Positions 35,651 through 48,300 of a stretch of DNA of 64,000 nucleotides are shown here, in pieces. The DNA comes from Sphagnum compactum. Its lineage: Eukaryota > Bryophyta > Sphagnopsida > Sphagnales. Where the stretch lies: positions 25,664,875-25,728,874 of the forward strand of contig OZ234495.1 in NCBI GenBank assembly GCA_965153455.1, read 5' to 3'. The notes beneath the pieces were generated by a model. The model searched no databases. It had not been told where the DNA came from and worked only from the letters and a program-made list of their open reading frames with translations. The stretch's first letter is position 1. Each line of letters opens with the position of its first letter. The position numbers were made by a program, and so were the translations under genes.

Positions 35651-37506
35651 GATAAGTAAGTAGGTAAGTAAGTAACTATTAATTAACTAACTAATTACTA
35701 ATTAATACTTATATAATAATCAATTAATTCATTCATTTAGGTATAAATTAAAAATTCATAATTCATTTATGTAGGATGAGTATTTTGGTGATCGTCATTG
35801 TGACAATTCCAAAGTCATTTCAAATTATAATTTGTCATAGATCAAATTTCATTTTAGAATCATTTCTTGTTGCTCGTTTTGCACCCTTTCAATGTTTTTG
35901 TCTATTTGTATTTTGTTTTTTTACACCTTTTTAGTGTTCTTATTCTTTAATCTATTTGTATCTTGTTGTGAACTTATTTAATGAATCAAACTTTTGGTGA
36001 CATTTTGCCTACCAAATCATGAATGAAAAAATTATTAATGGAATAAAATGATAGATAATGAAACCTATAAAATTTTGTCTTTTGAAAAAAACAAAACTGA
36101 TTACAACAAAATTATTATGTCCACAAAAAAAATTTAATCATTGTCATTAGTGGTGCAAAACATCATGGAACCCAAATTTATAAAAAAATAAAAAATGAGT
36201 GAAATAATAACTAATTACCAAAATTATTAATTATAAATTTTCATTAATATTTTAAAAATAAAAATAAAATAAACTATTATTGAATTCACTTGTATATAAC
36301 CATTGGTCCTTGTTCATCAAGGGGTTAACCACTTTCACCATGGTAAATTTGTTCAAATTCACTTATACTTTAATAAAACATGAAATGAACTTAGTTGTGT
36401 TTCATTGTAATGTGTAGCAATTGAAATTCTTAGTTGAAGTAATTGAAATGTTCAAAAAGGAAAATATTAAGCCAATAAGATCTTTGAAAGGGAATTAGGG
36501 GAAAAAAAAAACCATTGATAACCTCGGTTGTTACAGAGGGTAAGACCCTGCTGTCAGGGAATTACTGTGTGGATGTCGGGCTCCAACCCTGTACAATAAC
36601 TACTACGACCCATTGGAAAGTCACCTATGAACAGTACCAACAAAAAGGTTATCATTTAGGCTGTTGCAAGATACAGCGCAACCCTAAAAACAAACATAAG
36701 AAGGAAGCAAAAAAGGAAGACTCTATCAGGTGCGCTGCAAATACATGGGTCACATCTAACCAAAAGCCTAGCGTACAAATTACACATCACAACTTTCTCT
36801 TACGATGAATCAAGCTCAAATGCAAAAATTTCCCATCAGCACTTACTTTCTCTTATGATGAATCAACCTTGAGTTCCACAACCTTTTGTCCCAAAGTGAA
36901 GGCCACCACTTTGCAGCCAAATTTGCCTTCCTTTTTCTCAAGTACCCATAATTGGGTACTTTAGTGAATACCCTTTTTTCATATCCCTCACAATATCATG
37001 ATGAACTAGGAGTAGTACTTACTACAATTTGGCGATTAATCAGTAAGTTTGTGTCATTTGATCAGTGTCATGAATCAAGATTACCAGTGGCAAAAAGTTT
37101 GAATTCATTGCAAATGTTAGTGTATTTGATCAATAAATGTGTATATTTTGAGCAATGTTAACAACTCATGATTAGAAAAAGCAGAAAAAAGTTATGTATA
37201 TTTGATCTAATGTTATGAATCATGATTAGAAGAAGTAGGAAAAGTATGCATATTTTGATCAATGTTATGAATCATGATGAGAAGTAGTAATTTAAGTATG
37301 TATATTTAATCAGTGTTGAGAATCATTCATGATCAGTTTTAGAAAGAGATTTGTGATTCCATGGGAAAAATGTTTGTTGAATTGTTTGATTAAATTTGTG
37401 TTGTGCTGTTTGATCAAATGTTACATGATGGCAAAAAAATTCATCAAGAGAAATTATTGTTGGATGTCAGGTGAGAAGTGAATTGAGTGTGCACACACAG
37501 ACAGAG
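35651..37506. other. Intergenic region before the C2HC-finger gene
   Basis: 35,651-36,500 is AT-rich with GTAAGTAGG words at its start. From 36,500 composition becomes more balanced and transcript-like. I recognise no gene. Near 37,170-37,330 the phrase TTGATC.ATGTTATGAATCATGAT recurs several times. Confidence 0.45.
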
Positions 37507-37800
37507 AGCTGCTGGATGAAAGAAATCCTTTTGAATTGGTTTTGTTGTTGCAGATTCAGTTTGGGTGGAAGAAGCAGTCTGGAAAATCAAGTACCCGTAT
37601 TGTTGTTGCTGTTGTTGCTATGGATTCAGATTCTGTTTCACTGAGAGAGAGTGAGAGAGGGAGAGAGGGCTGCTGGAGTGCAAGAAATCCTTTTGATTGG
37701 GTTTTGAAGTTGTATATTCAGTTTGGGTGGAAGTTCAGCAGTCTGGAAAATTATGTACCCATGTGTTGACGTTGCTGTTGTTGCTACCGGTTCAGTTTTT
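37507..37800. repeat. 163-bp tandem duplication in the 5' region of the C2HC-finger gene
   Basis: Two diverged copies start at GCTGCTGGA (37,508 and 37,671). Both contain AAGAAATCCTTTTGA, TTCAGTTTGGGTGGAAG, AGCAGTCTGGAAAAT and a GTTGCTGTTGTTGCTA run. They lie directly upstream of the coding region and probably form part of the leader or promoter. Confidence 0.75.
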
Positions 37801-37951
37801 GTAGATTCGACAAAGATAAAGGATTGCAAGAATGTAAGTTGGTACAGTTTTTGATCGATTGTTGTTGTGGTGGTGGTGGTGGTTCAGCAGTGTAATTGGG
37901 AGTAAGGCTTGGCCATTTTCTTCAGAGACCTGCAGAAAAAGGTGCAAAGAG

Positions 37952-40694
37952 ATGCCGCAGCATTGTGTTACGAAATTGAAGACTGGCGTGGCAGTGGAAA
38001 CGGATTACACCACGGATGAATTCGAGGAGCTTCTTGTGGAAGCTCAAGTGCATGCACGATGCTCAGTTTTGCAAGGAAACAGCGATAGATTGCCTTTCAT
38101 TTGTCTTCATTGTGGATTGCTGTTCAAGTGCAAGGGTAGCTTAAATGTGCACCGACATAAGGGATGTCCCGCACTTCCTGGTGTGGAACTCAAAGTGTAT
38201 CCGGTTGTGCACAACAATCAAAGAAAGATGGTGAACGAGATTTTGAGGCGAAGAGGCGTTGTACAGGTTCGGTTGAAGCGTAAGAAGAGGAGCCAGGAGG
38301 ATAGCAGTCAGAGCGGAAACTTGTACGTACCCGACGTAACTGACGAGCAGAATCCGAATGACGAAGAACAAGAAGACGACGAGACAGAAGACACGGATTC
38401 TGACTACAGACATGCACGACGAAAGCGTCGCAAGAGTGGCCCTGCAACTCCCACGCAGAAGGCGAAAATGAGACCAAGGATTGCGCAGAAACGAAAGCGC
38501 GCATCGATAGAAGAGAATACCACCACCAATTCGCAATTCGTAGTTCGAAAACTGCGTAGAGATGGCTCTGCTGCTGCTGACGATAGTGCAGTGGTTCCGC
38601 GACCACCCGCCGAAAAGAGTCTTGCGGCTGTTCCGGAACCTCGCGGAGGCGACGGTACGGAAGACGACGTGATCCTTATAGAGCCCAATCTTCTGCAACA
38701 ACAACAACACGTGAAGATCAAAGACACGGTTGTTGCGAGACGTCGTGTGCTGTCGACAAAAGCCGAATCGAGAGCTGACTCCACTGGTCTTCTGTTGCAA
38801 GATCATGGTGAAACCACAGGAGTACCTGCTCCGGAAAAGAAGGAGCACAGTGCCAATGATTCGGGAGGAGGAAGAGATGGTGTAATCAGAGAAGAAGCCA
38901 ATCTGCAGCAGCAAAATGCGATCAAATATAGTGCAGAACGTGAAGTGCAATTGAGAAGCTCCAGTCTGCACGACGGTGCTGCAGATCTTGCAGATTCCCC
39001 AGTAGTAGCTGTGGTGAAAGAGGTGGTGCAGCAGCCAAATGGTCAAGAACTAACGAAGGCGGAGATCGAGCTTCGCCTTCAACAAGAGGCAATGTCGATT
39101 GTAACTCTCGACTGGGAAGTTGGACCGCGACCAGCTGAACAGCTCTGCCCTGGTTTGTTTCATTTCATAGCTTTCTTCGATCCGCCGTTGCCAGTGGATC
39201 GTGAAGCACAATTGGTGACACTCAGGGAGATCATCGAGCATGGAAATGCTTTGAACTTCATTGCAAGGGCTTGGGGCTTATGGTACCTGGAAAATGTGGT
39301 ACACCGTCGATCTTCTTCCAAGCACATCATTGCAGAAGAGGAGGCAGCAGAGCTGCTAAAGTCTGAGAACAACAAGAAGAAGAAGGCTATGAAGCTCACC
39401 ATGGACTTGTTCAAAGCTTCAAGCTCAACTGGTGATTTGACAGATTGCTACAAGGAGTTTTCAAAGCTGGAATCCTATATGAAGTACATGGCAGCAGTGG
39501 ATGCATGGGAGGTCAGGAATCTGCTTGCCAAACAAGAGTTGCAGAAGAAGAGAGAAGAGTATGTAGCTCAAAAATTGCATGAGTACGCCAATTCTGAACT
39601 TGAGAAACAAGAAGGTCTTCATTGGTCATGGTCTCCTCTCTCGTTGATCATCAGGAATTGCTCCATTCCAGGGATGCCTTTGTTGCCATGGTCACATTCA
39701 ACAGCAGAAGCAGATCAAGTGGCAATTTCTCTCCGCAAACACAGGCAAACAAATCTCACAAAAGTTACCAATTGTCCTTTGATCGTGTTAGGATTGAAAT
39801 TGCAATTCTTGTTTGCATATGGTCGACGCACTCCAATTTCATGTCCTTTTGGTGGACTGAGAAGAGAAACTCTGGAAGCAGGTTGCAGATCTGCGGATTG
39901 GTGCAAGCATTTGAGAGAAGCTGTTTGGTCAATTTTTGTGGAAGGAAGTTTTCTTTTTGGCAAGAAGCTAACAAGAGAAGATGTTCATGAGCTCAGTCCT
40001 GATGTATTGGGATTACTTGGTAGACATGGTGAGGAGGCAAAGCTCAAGGTGATCAACAAGATCATCGTGTATTGGGAATCTGTGCAATGCCGAGCACTGG
40101 GTGATATGGCTCTGTTAGATCGTAAGCATTTTGATGTGCTTTGGGTGGGTGGTGATGTAGCAACCAAACAGGAAGCGTTGCACATGTTCACTACAAGCCT
40201 TCAACATAGAGAAGCCATGGATATGGCATGGCTTCCTCAAGCACAAGGTCAGTGTTAAAACCCTTGAAGGACCTCAACAATCCACATGAAGAAATTCTCA
40301 AAAGAAGAGGCACTCATTGCTAGTTCACAAAATTCGTGCGGTTTGAACAGGATGCAGAGTAGTACCCAGTGAACAGCCTGAGGAAGAAGGTGGCTCTGTG
40401 CAGTTTGCTGGGTTTGGCTTGGCCTCTTTCTTCTCATTGTTTCCATTGATCTGATTGATCTGATTGCAAGACTTAGCTTCTGATTTTCATGAGTTCATCT
40501 GTGCAAATGTTGTCACTTTGAAGAACTTGCAGATATCATGACCTGTGAAGCTAAATCAATTTTTCTTGGCAGATAGCAAGGATCCTGTAGTTTGCAAAGC
40601 AAGAGACCTTGCACTGGAGGCGCTTGAGAACTTGCAACAAGTGCTTGCAGATGGTGATCGTATTTGGCACAGTGAGAACCCTCAAGACAGTTGA
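37952..40694 (+). CDS. Uncharacterised 805-residue protein with one C2HC zinc-finger-like motif
   Basis: Exon 1 runs 37,952-40,247, ending CAAG at a GTCAGT donor in phase 1. Exon 2, 40,573-40,694, restores the frame and ends with TGA. The open frame extends upstream without another ATG, so 37,952 is the first usable start. Residues 51-72 form C-x2-C-x12-H-x4-C, a C2HC-like finger (an alternative final ligand is His69). After it come three basic clusters that could be nuclear localisation signals (LKRKKR, ARRKRRK, QKRKR), a Glu/Asp-rich stretch and a long polar, probably disordered region with poly-Gln patches. A predicted helical, Lys/Glu-rich segment of about 100 residues follows, then a more ordered C-terminal third rich in Trp and Leu. 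It is probably a nuclear DNA- or RNA-binding protein. I do not recognise the family. Codon use is less AT-rich than the surroundings. It converges with the DCC-family gene downstream. Confidence 0.7.
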
Positions 40695-41959
40695 TGTCAG
40701 CACTTGGTATGGGTTGAAAGATGTAGTCTTCTCACTGCAATACCCCAACTAAATTTCCTTTCTGAGAGGCCCATTTCTTTTGCAACTGGAGTTCTCAGGC
40801 TAACAGATGGCAGCACATTTGAGTAAGGCAACAGCAACAGTGGAAGTCTGATGGTGTCCACCTGCAGAAACGCTGTTCAAATTTTGACGGGAAACCATTG
40901 GAGTGTCTTCATCATGGAAGCACATGTGACAATCACTGTTAATGATCCAGGTACAGATCTATGATTCCCACATTGTATACCAGTTTTGAAGCTTCAACTC
41001 ATATTCTGCTTCAGAACATGTTTGTGTGAAGAACCTAGAAGAATGAGCTTTTGTAGGCTGTATAGTGATTGCGCCATGTAGAGCAAACCACAATGATGAA
41101 GTACAATAACCACCAGAGGATTCTGAAATGCAGTTGTTTTGCATCAACAATGACAATATCAACCACAATACTCCAGAATGATTGCTGTAAAATCCTCTTT
41201 CAACTTCTACACAGATAATGTTCTGATAGCTGAAATTTTACAGCTCTTTATTGCATTTCCACACTGATTGGTTGTAGGTCAAAGATTACCAAAATGTTTT
41301 TCTTCCAAACCCATGTAAATTCATAATCAAAAGCATTTCCCAAATACAAGGTATGTAATCCTTGGTGAGAGAGCACCAAATGTCCCTTGGCAAGCTTCAT
41401 ATCCAATGCAGATGTTGAAGTGAGATATCATTGTCACAGCTCAATCGATTCGGCAGCGTTCAGCAGCATCACATGCTTCAGCTTTCTCCTGCACACAAGG
41501 GAACAATCAAAGCAACCACCCTCTTTAACACCAAGGAAAATTGGGACACTTCATTAAGGTGCTGTTTCTCCACCACTAGCATAAACAATGAAAGATTCCA
41601 TAAAGCTTTGTGTATCCAAAGATTGGAATATATTCACACAGAATTCTGAAAAGGAACAATAGTAGAAATGCAGTTATGTTTTTCCTTCATCAGAATGCAG
41701 AAGCTATTCATTTGAAATGCTTCATTAGCATCAGAAACTTTCCAAATGCTTCATTAGGGTCTCAGCTGTGACAAGCCAAAACAACTGCTACCATTTTGTC
41801 TGCTCTACTCCAAAGCTCTAGATGTGCTTTTATGGCTAACTTCTGTGTAGAGCAGATCCCAACTTGAAACAAAGGCCGAAGGTCAACATTGCACAATGCG
41901 TGTAAATTCAGCATTTCGAGACTGACTGTCAATACACTGCTGATGTATATTAGCTGTGG
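40695..41959. other. Convergent intergenic region
   Basis: This lies between the 3' ends of the C2HC-finger gene and the DCC-family gene. No ORF has family features, and it probably holds both 3' UTRs. Confidence 0.5.
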
Positions 41960-44650
41960 TCAGATGATAACCCTTTTTTGTCTTCTCTTCTCCAAAACAA
42001 CAGCCAGTGGGGGACGCCCTACAAACAAACCAAAATGGATTCCATGCACATGCTTTAGAGAGTTGCACAGGTTAAAATTTACGGAATTGAATCTTGCGGG
42101 ATCTCTCACACTAATCAATGAAGGGAGCATACTGTACTACCAAGACACGGTCAGCCAACCCCCATCTGAGATAATCACTGGTGTCTGGTTCAAAGGGGTT
42201 CCTGATATTTATGACAAGCAAGATGGTATACACTTTCCTAACCACATTGACAGAAAGATCTAAGATACATAGACAAAAAGGAGAGAGAAACACCTGTAAC
42301 AGGTAGTCTGTACTTCGCCCAGAATGAGTAGAGTGCATCTGCAATGCTGGCCCACTGCAAACAGAGTCAAAGTTGTAGTCATACCAATATTACATACCCA
42401 AATTGTATGTGGGTTGGACATAACTTCAAAGTAAGTCCTGGCCAATTGTTCACAGACATGATCATGAAGGAAGCATGAGTAAATCCATGCATTCCTCCAT
42501 CAAGATCCATCTTCCCAGATGCAGAAATGCAACACACATGAAAAATAAGAACAAGCACAAAGAATAGAGTGGGAAGTTTGTCTCTTGAATGGCTTACTGG
42601 CTGGTGGTTGGTGATAGCATACACCCATCCCAGCCCTACTTCCTCATACAATGCCCTAAAAGCCTGCAAAACCCAAGCCGCCCACATTTATTAGTTTGTC
42701 AAAGCTATGGAACTAAAATCTTGGATGAAAGAGGCTGGAAAGCATACCTATGTGATTGCAGAGAAATCTCCACAACAGCACTTTTAAGGTAACAACAGTA
42801 CAATGAGTGCACCAGATCTAGAGTTACATCTGGTCACCATCAGATAGGGAATGAATCTGGGGCCTCCAGGGACAACCAGATACTGTACTTATCTGCTGGC
42901 CACCAGATGTGACTGGGCCTGGTGACCACCAGATACAAAAATCATCTGATGCCCACCAGATGCAACTGTGGGTCTGGTGATAACCTCATGAGAGTCACTG
43001 ACAAAGTGTCAAACAGTCACCTTCATAAAACATAGCAGTGACAAGCTGCCACGCCTAACCCATGGACTTCATCAGCTCCCAATGGTGGGTGTAGATAAGT
43101 ATACATTCCTTCACCCAAAATTTCAGGGAGACCATTATATAAAAACTTTGTCTGGAGTTTCTGTTGTATTTCTGGAAGCAATGGGAAGACAAGAAGCTCA
43201 ATTATGGATTAAGTGCTGTCCCCCCACCTCACTCTGGAGCCAGTTTCATCAGGGATGAGTAAGAGAAGTAAGAAGACCAAACTCGCTTTCACTAGAGGCT
43301 CAAATGCCACATTGTGGCCACAAAAAAAGAGGTGACATCCACTGAGAACCCTGACTTGAGGTCTGATTACACAAGGGAAGTACAAGATATGTTGAGAGCA
43401 ATATGCAAAAGGCTCAAATTGCTATTCTCATCTGCCTTTGCACAATCTAATCCCTGGTTCAAATCCTCTGTTTTCCCTTGAGACTGCCTTGATTCCCTGC
43501 ACCTGAACCCTACCCAACACATGCTTTCACACAAAACAAGATGGCTGAACAGGAAGGGAGCATACAGCAACATTGGTAAGCACAGTTCCATCTCGACGAA
43601 TAGCATGGATGCGCCCCATTGCCTGTTCAATACACAGGATTTTAGATTAGCACCAACAATGGCCATTATTACTACTTCATTCATTTCTCTCACTGAACAA
43701 CTGACACCCCCACCAGACAAAGCCACAAAGTTGGGTGAGATACCGTCTCATAGTCAATTCCATTGTTCTGCTCTGGAGAATAATCGTCAGTGCCAATGTT
43801 CACAAATGCAATTGTTCCATATGTCTGGTTTCTCTCCTTCAACATGTTTACCTGATGAAACCATGATCCCACCTTCCAATCCAGTCAAGTTCACACAAAC
43901 CATAGAAGCTTTCCTGCAGAACTCAATGAAAAAAAAGGACGAAACCAGAATTCTGCATGCAGCATTCTCATTTTCCATGTGATGAAGAAGATGAGAATTC
44001 GCCACATTTCTGCATGTGTTGAGGTTCTATAATCAAGGCTCCTGTGAATGAAATTTACAAAGTTTTTGATCTATGAACCTCGCGCATGCAAAGAGGACAG
44101 TCACCATCATACAGCATCTTGATCTTCCAGTTGCTATCACTTGGTTCCTTCCCTGCATCCACATTTGTTTCTCTGCTGCTCTCAACTTTTTCCACATCCA
44201 CCAATGTCTCTGTTGCCACTCCTCCCACTGCCTTACACACAATTGCTGCCAGAAAAAGGGAAAATTCCACCATCAACCCAACAGGAAAGAAAAGCTGCAA
44301 AACCTTGACTCCTCAAAAACAGCCAAACCCTCCTTCCAAGGCATGCAGGAAAACACTCAACTCTGAAAATTTCTTACCCTTGACATGACTTCCACAATTC
44401 AGAAAAACTTACAAGGAAACTTTCTCTCAGAGCTCAATCCTGATGGCCTGAATTGAGCAGATGATGATCCAGAGAGAATCATTTTAGGCCTCCTCTGCCG
44501 ATGAGCTGCAATTGCAGTACAAGTCGATTGAACACAAGTAGAGACCAAAGGTGGGGGCTGGATGTGCAGCAAGGGGGCAATTATCCGCTTGCTGCTGCGA
44601 GTGCTGGCCTGCATCATCTTTAGATTCATCACGCTCATGGTTGGTGCCAT
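41960..44650 (-). CDS. DCC-family (DUF393) thiol-disulfide oxidoreductase-like protein, plastid-targeted
   Basis: Seven exons on the minus strand agree in phase: 44,650-44,413, 44,245-44,079, 43,851-43,744, 43,622-43,566, 42,663-42,598, 42,354-42,294 and 42,018-41,960 (TGA). The product is 251 residues. Exon 1 and the start of exon 2 are Ser/Arg/Pro-rich with few acids, like a chloroplast transit peptide. The DCC domain begins at KMLYDGDCPLCMRE, with the C-x2-C redox-like pair, and continues through VNMLKERN, DDYSPEQN, AMGRIHAI, the AFRALYEEVGLGWVYA helix and ADALYSFWAKYRLPVTG, ending in RPPL and a basic tail. DCC proteins have a thioredoxin-like fold; the plant members' substrates are not established. 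All diagnostic parts are intact, so this looks functional. Intron 4 is longest (about 900 bp) and contains a cluster of ATCTGG/CCAGAT words. Confidence 0.9.
42815..42985. repeat. Cluster of CCAGAT/ATCTGG words in intron 4 of the DCC gene
   Basis: About ten occurrences of CCAGAT, ATCTGG or close variants in alternating orientation lie within 170 bp, for example CATCTGGTCACCATCAGATA near 42,827 and GGTGACCACCAGATAC near 42,921. Several pairs could fold as short hairpins. It looks like a local palindromic expansion. Confidence 0.55.
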
Positions 44651-46336
44651 ATCTATCGATGGTTATTGAGCTTGCTTTCAGCGGACAAAAAACCTGTAAA
44701 CCCCGCCTACAACATTACCCAACAGCACGACAATAGCTCCCTCTCTCTCTCTGATGCCTTTGCCTGATAAGCATGTCAGTTGGCCCCCAATCCACATGCA
44801 CTTGGACCCAGTTTCCAACTTATCTACCAGCAAAACTGACAGTCTAGAATTCTTCTGATTCTTTTACACTTCAACCAAAAGAGAGAGTATGGATCTGGAA
44901 ATCTCGCACCCACTACTCTTCCACAGCAAATTCACTGGTTCCCAACGCAGCCAACACTACCGAACAGGGCCCACCTCTGCAAAAAGCCACCCACCATACA
45001 GAAAAAGCGCAACATCATAGATTGTTTTGGGAAATACAGAACTTTCCAGGCTTCTCTTCTTCAACTGATGATGATGCAATCTGGGTGTTTGTGAGGCAGG
45101 CAGGCTACTAGCATCTCTGCTTCTTCACGTGGACAGTGCTCATTTTGGCTCAACGGGATTAGGGTTCTTGTCTGATTAAGAAGACAAAGTAGTGTGGAAG
45201 GAAGATTACAATCTGTTGAAGAAACCAAACTGTGGAAACTTTTGCAATGGAGAGAGTTTCTGCCCACAACAGAATGCAATGGAGAGTTGTGGTGGTGCTT
45301 TTGCAAAAGATTGTTAATATAATCTTCGAACGTCCTTGCAGTGGGAACTTTTTTACAATGGCGAGAGCTTGCTTCTGCATACAAAAGATTGTATACACGA
45401 CTTGAAAAAACTGGTCATAAAAAAATTTCAACCCCAAGTTGTTGACAGGCAAACCGCAGGAACTTCTTGCAAAACCCCCAAAAGTACTTCACATGTTTAC
45501 TACAATTGACCACACAAATCTCAAAACCTAAAAGATCATTTAAGTTACCCTGCCAACAAATGCATCCTCTTATGGACAAACTGAAGACATGATTGTACTA
45601 AACATCTCAAACGAGTCTTCATCCTAATAGCTCTCTTTTACCCCTTATGGCAAATTCAAACCAGCAATACTTAAAATAAGAAATGTTCCATGAAGTCCCC
45701 CAAAAATTAACTTGGAAGTCACATTAACACCTGGTGAACATTGCTCAGTCTCCAGGACCAAATGAAAATACATTGCTTCCATAGCCCTAAAATTACATAT
45801 GCCCATAGTTGTTAATGCAGCCAGTACTCGCAGTAATTCTTTTCCCCCAGGTCTGCCCTTTGCCCCATTTGTTTTTACCTTGGTTTTTCTAGACATGTTT
45901 TGGGCATGTTAGGGGTGCTAGGGGGTATGTAACATGCTACAAGACCCTTGGCACATGCTACCTGGCATGTTACATAGCCCTTGGTACTCATAACATTGAA
46001 GGTGCAAAACATGATAAGGTGGAAAAAAACAGGGCAAAGAGCAGATTAAAAATTGCAGCAGTACTCTCGTACTGAGTGCATTAACAAATATGGGCATATT
46101 TCTAAGGCTTCCATAGTCTCTCCCTTACAGGCAGAGCCAATAAAGTGCACATTATTAGCCATGCAATTTTTCAGTACCCACTCGCAACATAATTTGCCAT
46201 GGTTTGTGGGTTGTTGGATTTAGAGGGCTCAGCGAATTGTTTGACTTATGTAAAGGTTTAAGTAGAGGTGATAATGTAGAGGCGATCATGCTTTTTAGAG
46301 GACTTGCTCATCACTGTGCAGGATAATTTCTCTAGC
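44651..46336. other. Upstream of the DCC gene, no recognised gene
   Basis: A (CT)n run lies near 44,741-44,753. Minus-strand ORFs at 45,061-45,452 and 45,645-45,896 show no family features. Near 45,920-45,990 the phrases ACATGCTAC and GGCATGTTACATAG.CCTTGG recur locally. The region may include the promoter and leader of the DCC gene. Confidence 0.45.
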
Positions 46337-46692
46337 AGTCTCCCAGAAGGAAACCACAGCATCTGAGACAATAATTTCAGCACCTCGGATAAAATTCTCA
46401 TGCAAATCCTTCAGACAAATTTCCAAGTGTAGCTCTCCAGCACCTGCAATTTCATATGCTCCCCACTCTCCTCGATCATACACGAAACCATAGGGTCTGA
46501 CTTGGCCAACCTCTTGAGACCTTCCACAAGCTTAGGTGGATCAGATGCAACCTTGCATTGCACTGCAACACACACCATAGGAGACACAGAAAACTTCATG
46601 GCCTGAATAGGGTGAGCATCTACTTCATTCTCACCAGTCAAGGTTGTGTTCTTGGTGATGAACTGATCCAACCCAATCATGTCCACTGTGTT
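46337..46692 (-). pseudogene. Translation elongation factor 2 (EF-2) fragment with frameshift
   Basis: On the minus strand the frame reads [53 protein letters not shown] and [10 protein letters not shown]. After an insertion of about two bases it continues in another frame with [15 protein letters not shown] and [13 protein letters not shown]. This is the domain III region of EF-2, the GTPase that moves tRNA and mRNA through the ribosome. Similarity stops on both sides, leaving about 118 codons, and the G domain and diphthamide region are absent. It has no introns and is frame-broken, consistent with a retrocopy or captured fragment. Confidence 0.85.
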
Positions 46693-48300
46693 TCTCCATC
46701 TTGTATCAGAAAATGTGGTCAATGTTGCATACCTAAATAAAAAAGGTAATCCAAGCACAGTAAAATGTTACCTGCACACATTCTGGTAAACATACTTAAG
46801 TGGCACAAGCTTTCCCTATAAAAAACAAAGCAGACATCAATGCTTGCAGTCTGCTTGTGACTTCAGATGAGCAGCTACCATCCAATGAAGCAGATGTATA
46901 ACTCTGACATGCATATAAACAGCACACCCAGTTCTCAAAGACTGAAGGTTGCTACTACAAATATGGATGCCTCAAGTTGTTCCAGTGAAACTGACTGTAT
47001 CATTGATGGGGAAGTCATTAACATTGCTACAACCAAGTATAGAATCATTTGACTTCACATATGAAGGTATCATAAACAAGGAACTACCTACTAGAGTGCT
47101 AGAATAACACTCCACATGAGAATCCAATGTTTCGTTCAGAATGCGGAAAGACTTATTAGCTGTTATGACTTGCAGTGAATAAAAACATTTCCTGAATATA
47201 GCAACTTCCAAATCTGCAAACTTTTGAGAATGAAAAATGACCAAAACCCTAAGCTGTCCCTTGGTTGCTCCTTTAAAGCAAAAGTCCTTATGCCAATTAC
47301 ATTGTCAGGAGTATAGAGCAATAGATTCAGTGAAGCAATCACCTGAACACCATACTCTGTCAGTTTGCAAAAAGCTTCAATATCCTTGGGCATGCAACCA
47401 AACCACCAACTTCCCCTTGGATCACTCAAACTCATACCTCCACTGATGAGCAAAATCATTGCCATTACACAAGAATTTCTTCCATCTTCTCCATGCTACA
47501 TGCCAGTGTGCAAATAGGCAAACTGCCTCAATTGCCAAGATTCCAAATAGCAAATTCACATACCCAAAGGCTTGTCTTGAGGTGTTAATTGTTCTAACCC
47601 AACAGTGGGAATGATCTGCAAGGGGCTGCTGGTTGGGTGCTGGTCTTTAGAAACACTCCTAGGAATGGTGTAATGCAGAAGAGGTTCCATGTGGAGCAAT
47701 GAGAGATTTCTGCAATAATTAAAATGACAAGAAGGTCCAAAGGGCTACAGATTATCATACAAGAAATTTGATCATAGAATATGCTAGGGCATCCCTGCAA
47801 AAATTGAACTTGACAACAAGGCACAAGGGTTTAGGGTTTCAGATTTCACACAAGCATCATGTGGGAAAAAGGAATTCAAGTTTGTATACTGCAACTCATT
47901 TGATCATGCAAAACTACCTGATTGACATCTGACTTTGACCAGCATACAACATCTTCTGTAAGGTGGAGGCTTACCTGTTGAGCAGGTTCCTTACTGTGTA
48001 GAACATTCTTCCCTCCACCTCCAGTCAGATGACTCTGCCTGCACTCAAACTGACAAGAAGAACAAAACCCCTTCTTTTTTGGAAAGAGTTTCAAAGTAAT
48101 GCACAACTCTCCAACTTTCATGCTAAACCCTAAAGTCTCCTGTCAATTTTGCATCATGGTTGGCCACTCCATGGCCACCTTTTCAGTGGTACCACATCTG
48201 ATTACACTGTTGAACTTATGACTGTGTTACAGTGCGACTAGACATGCTACTGCCAAAAAAATGAACTTGATATAGTGATTTACAAGATATATTACTGGCA
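46693..48300. other. Between EF-2 fragment and PPR pseudogene
   Basis: I assign no gene. A minus-strand stretch near 47,344-47,465 ends at a good CAG/GTGATT donor-like junction and reads SLSDPRGSWWFGCMPKDIEAF. It could be a lone exon, but I recognise no family. A GGGTTTAGGGTTT word lies at 47,827. Confidence 0.35.

Noticed and set aside
38141-39046. 301-codon minus-strand open frame opposite the C2HC-finger gene
   Set aside because: It mirrors the coding strand's composition, lacks domain features, and the plus frame has a phase-matched second exon and a finger motif.
42111-42344. Alternative last exon of the DCC gene after 42,263
   Set aside because: It reads without family similarity, whereas the exon at 42,018-41,960 gives RPPL and a basic tail in the right phase.
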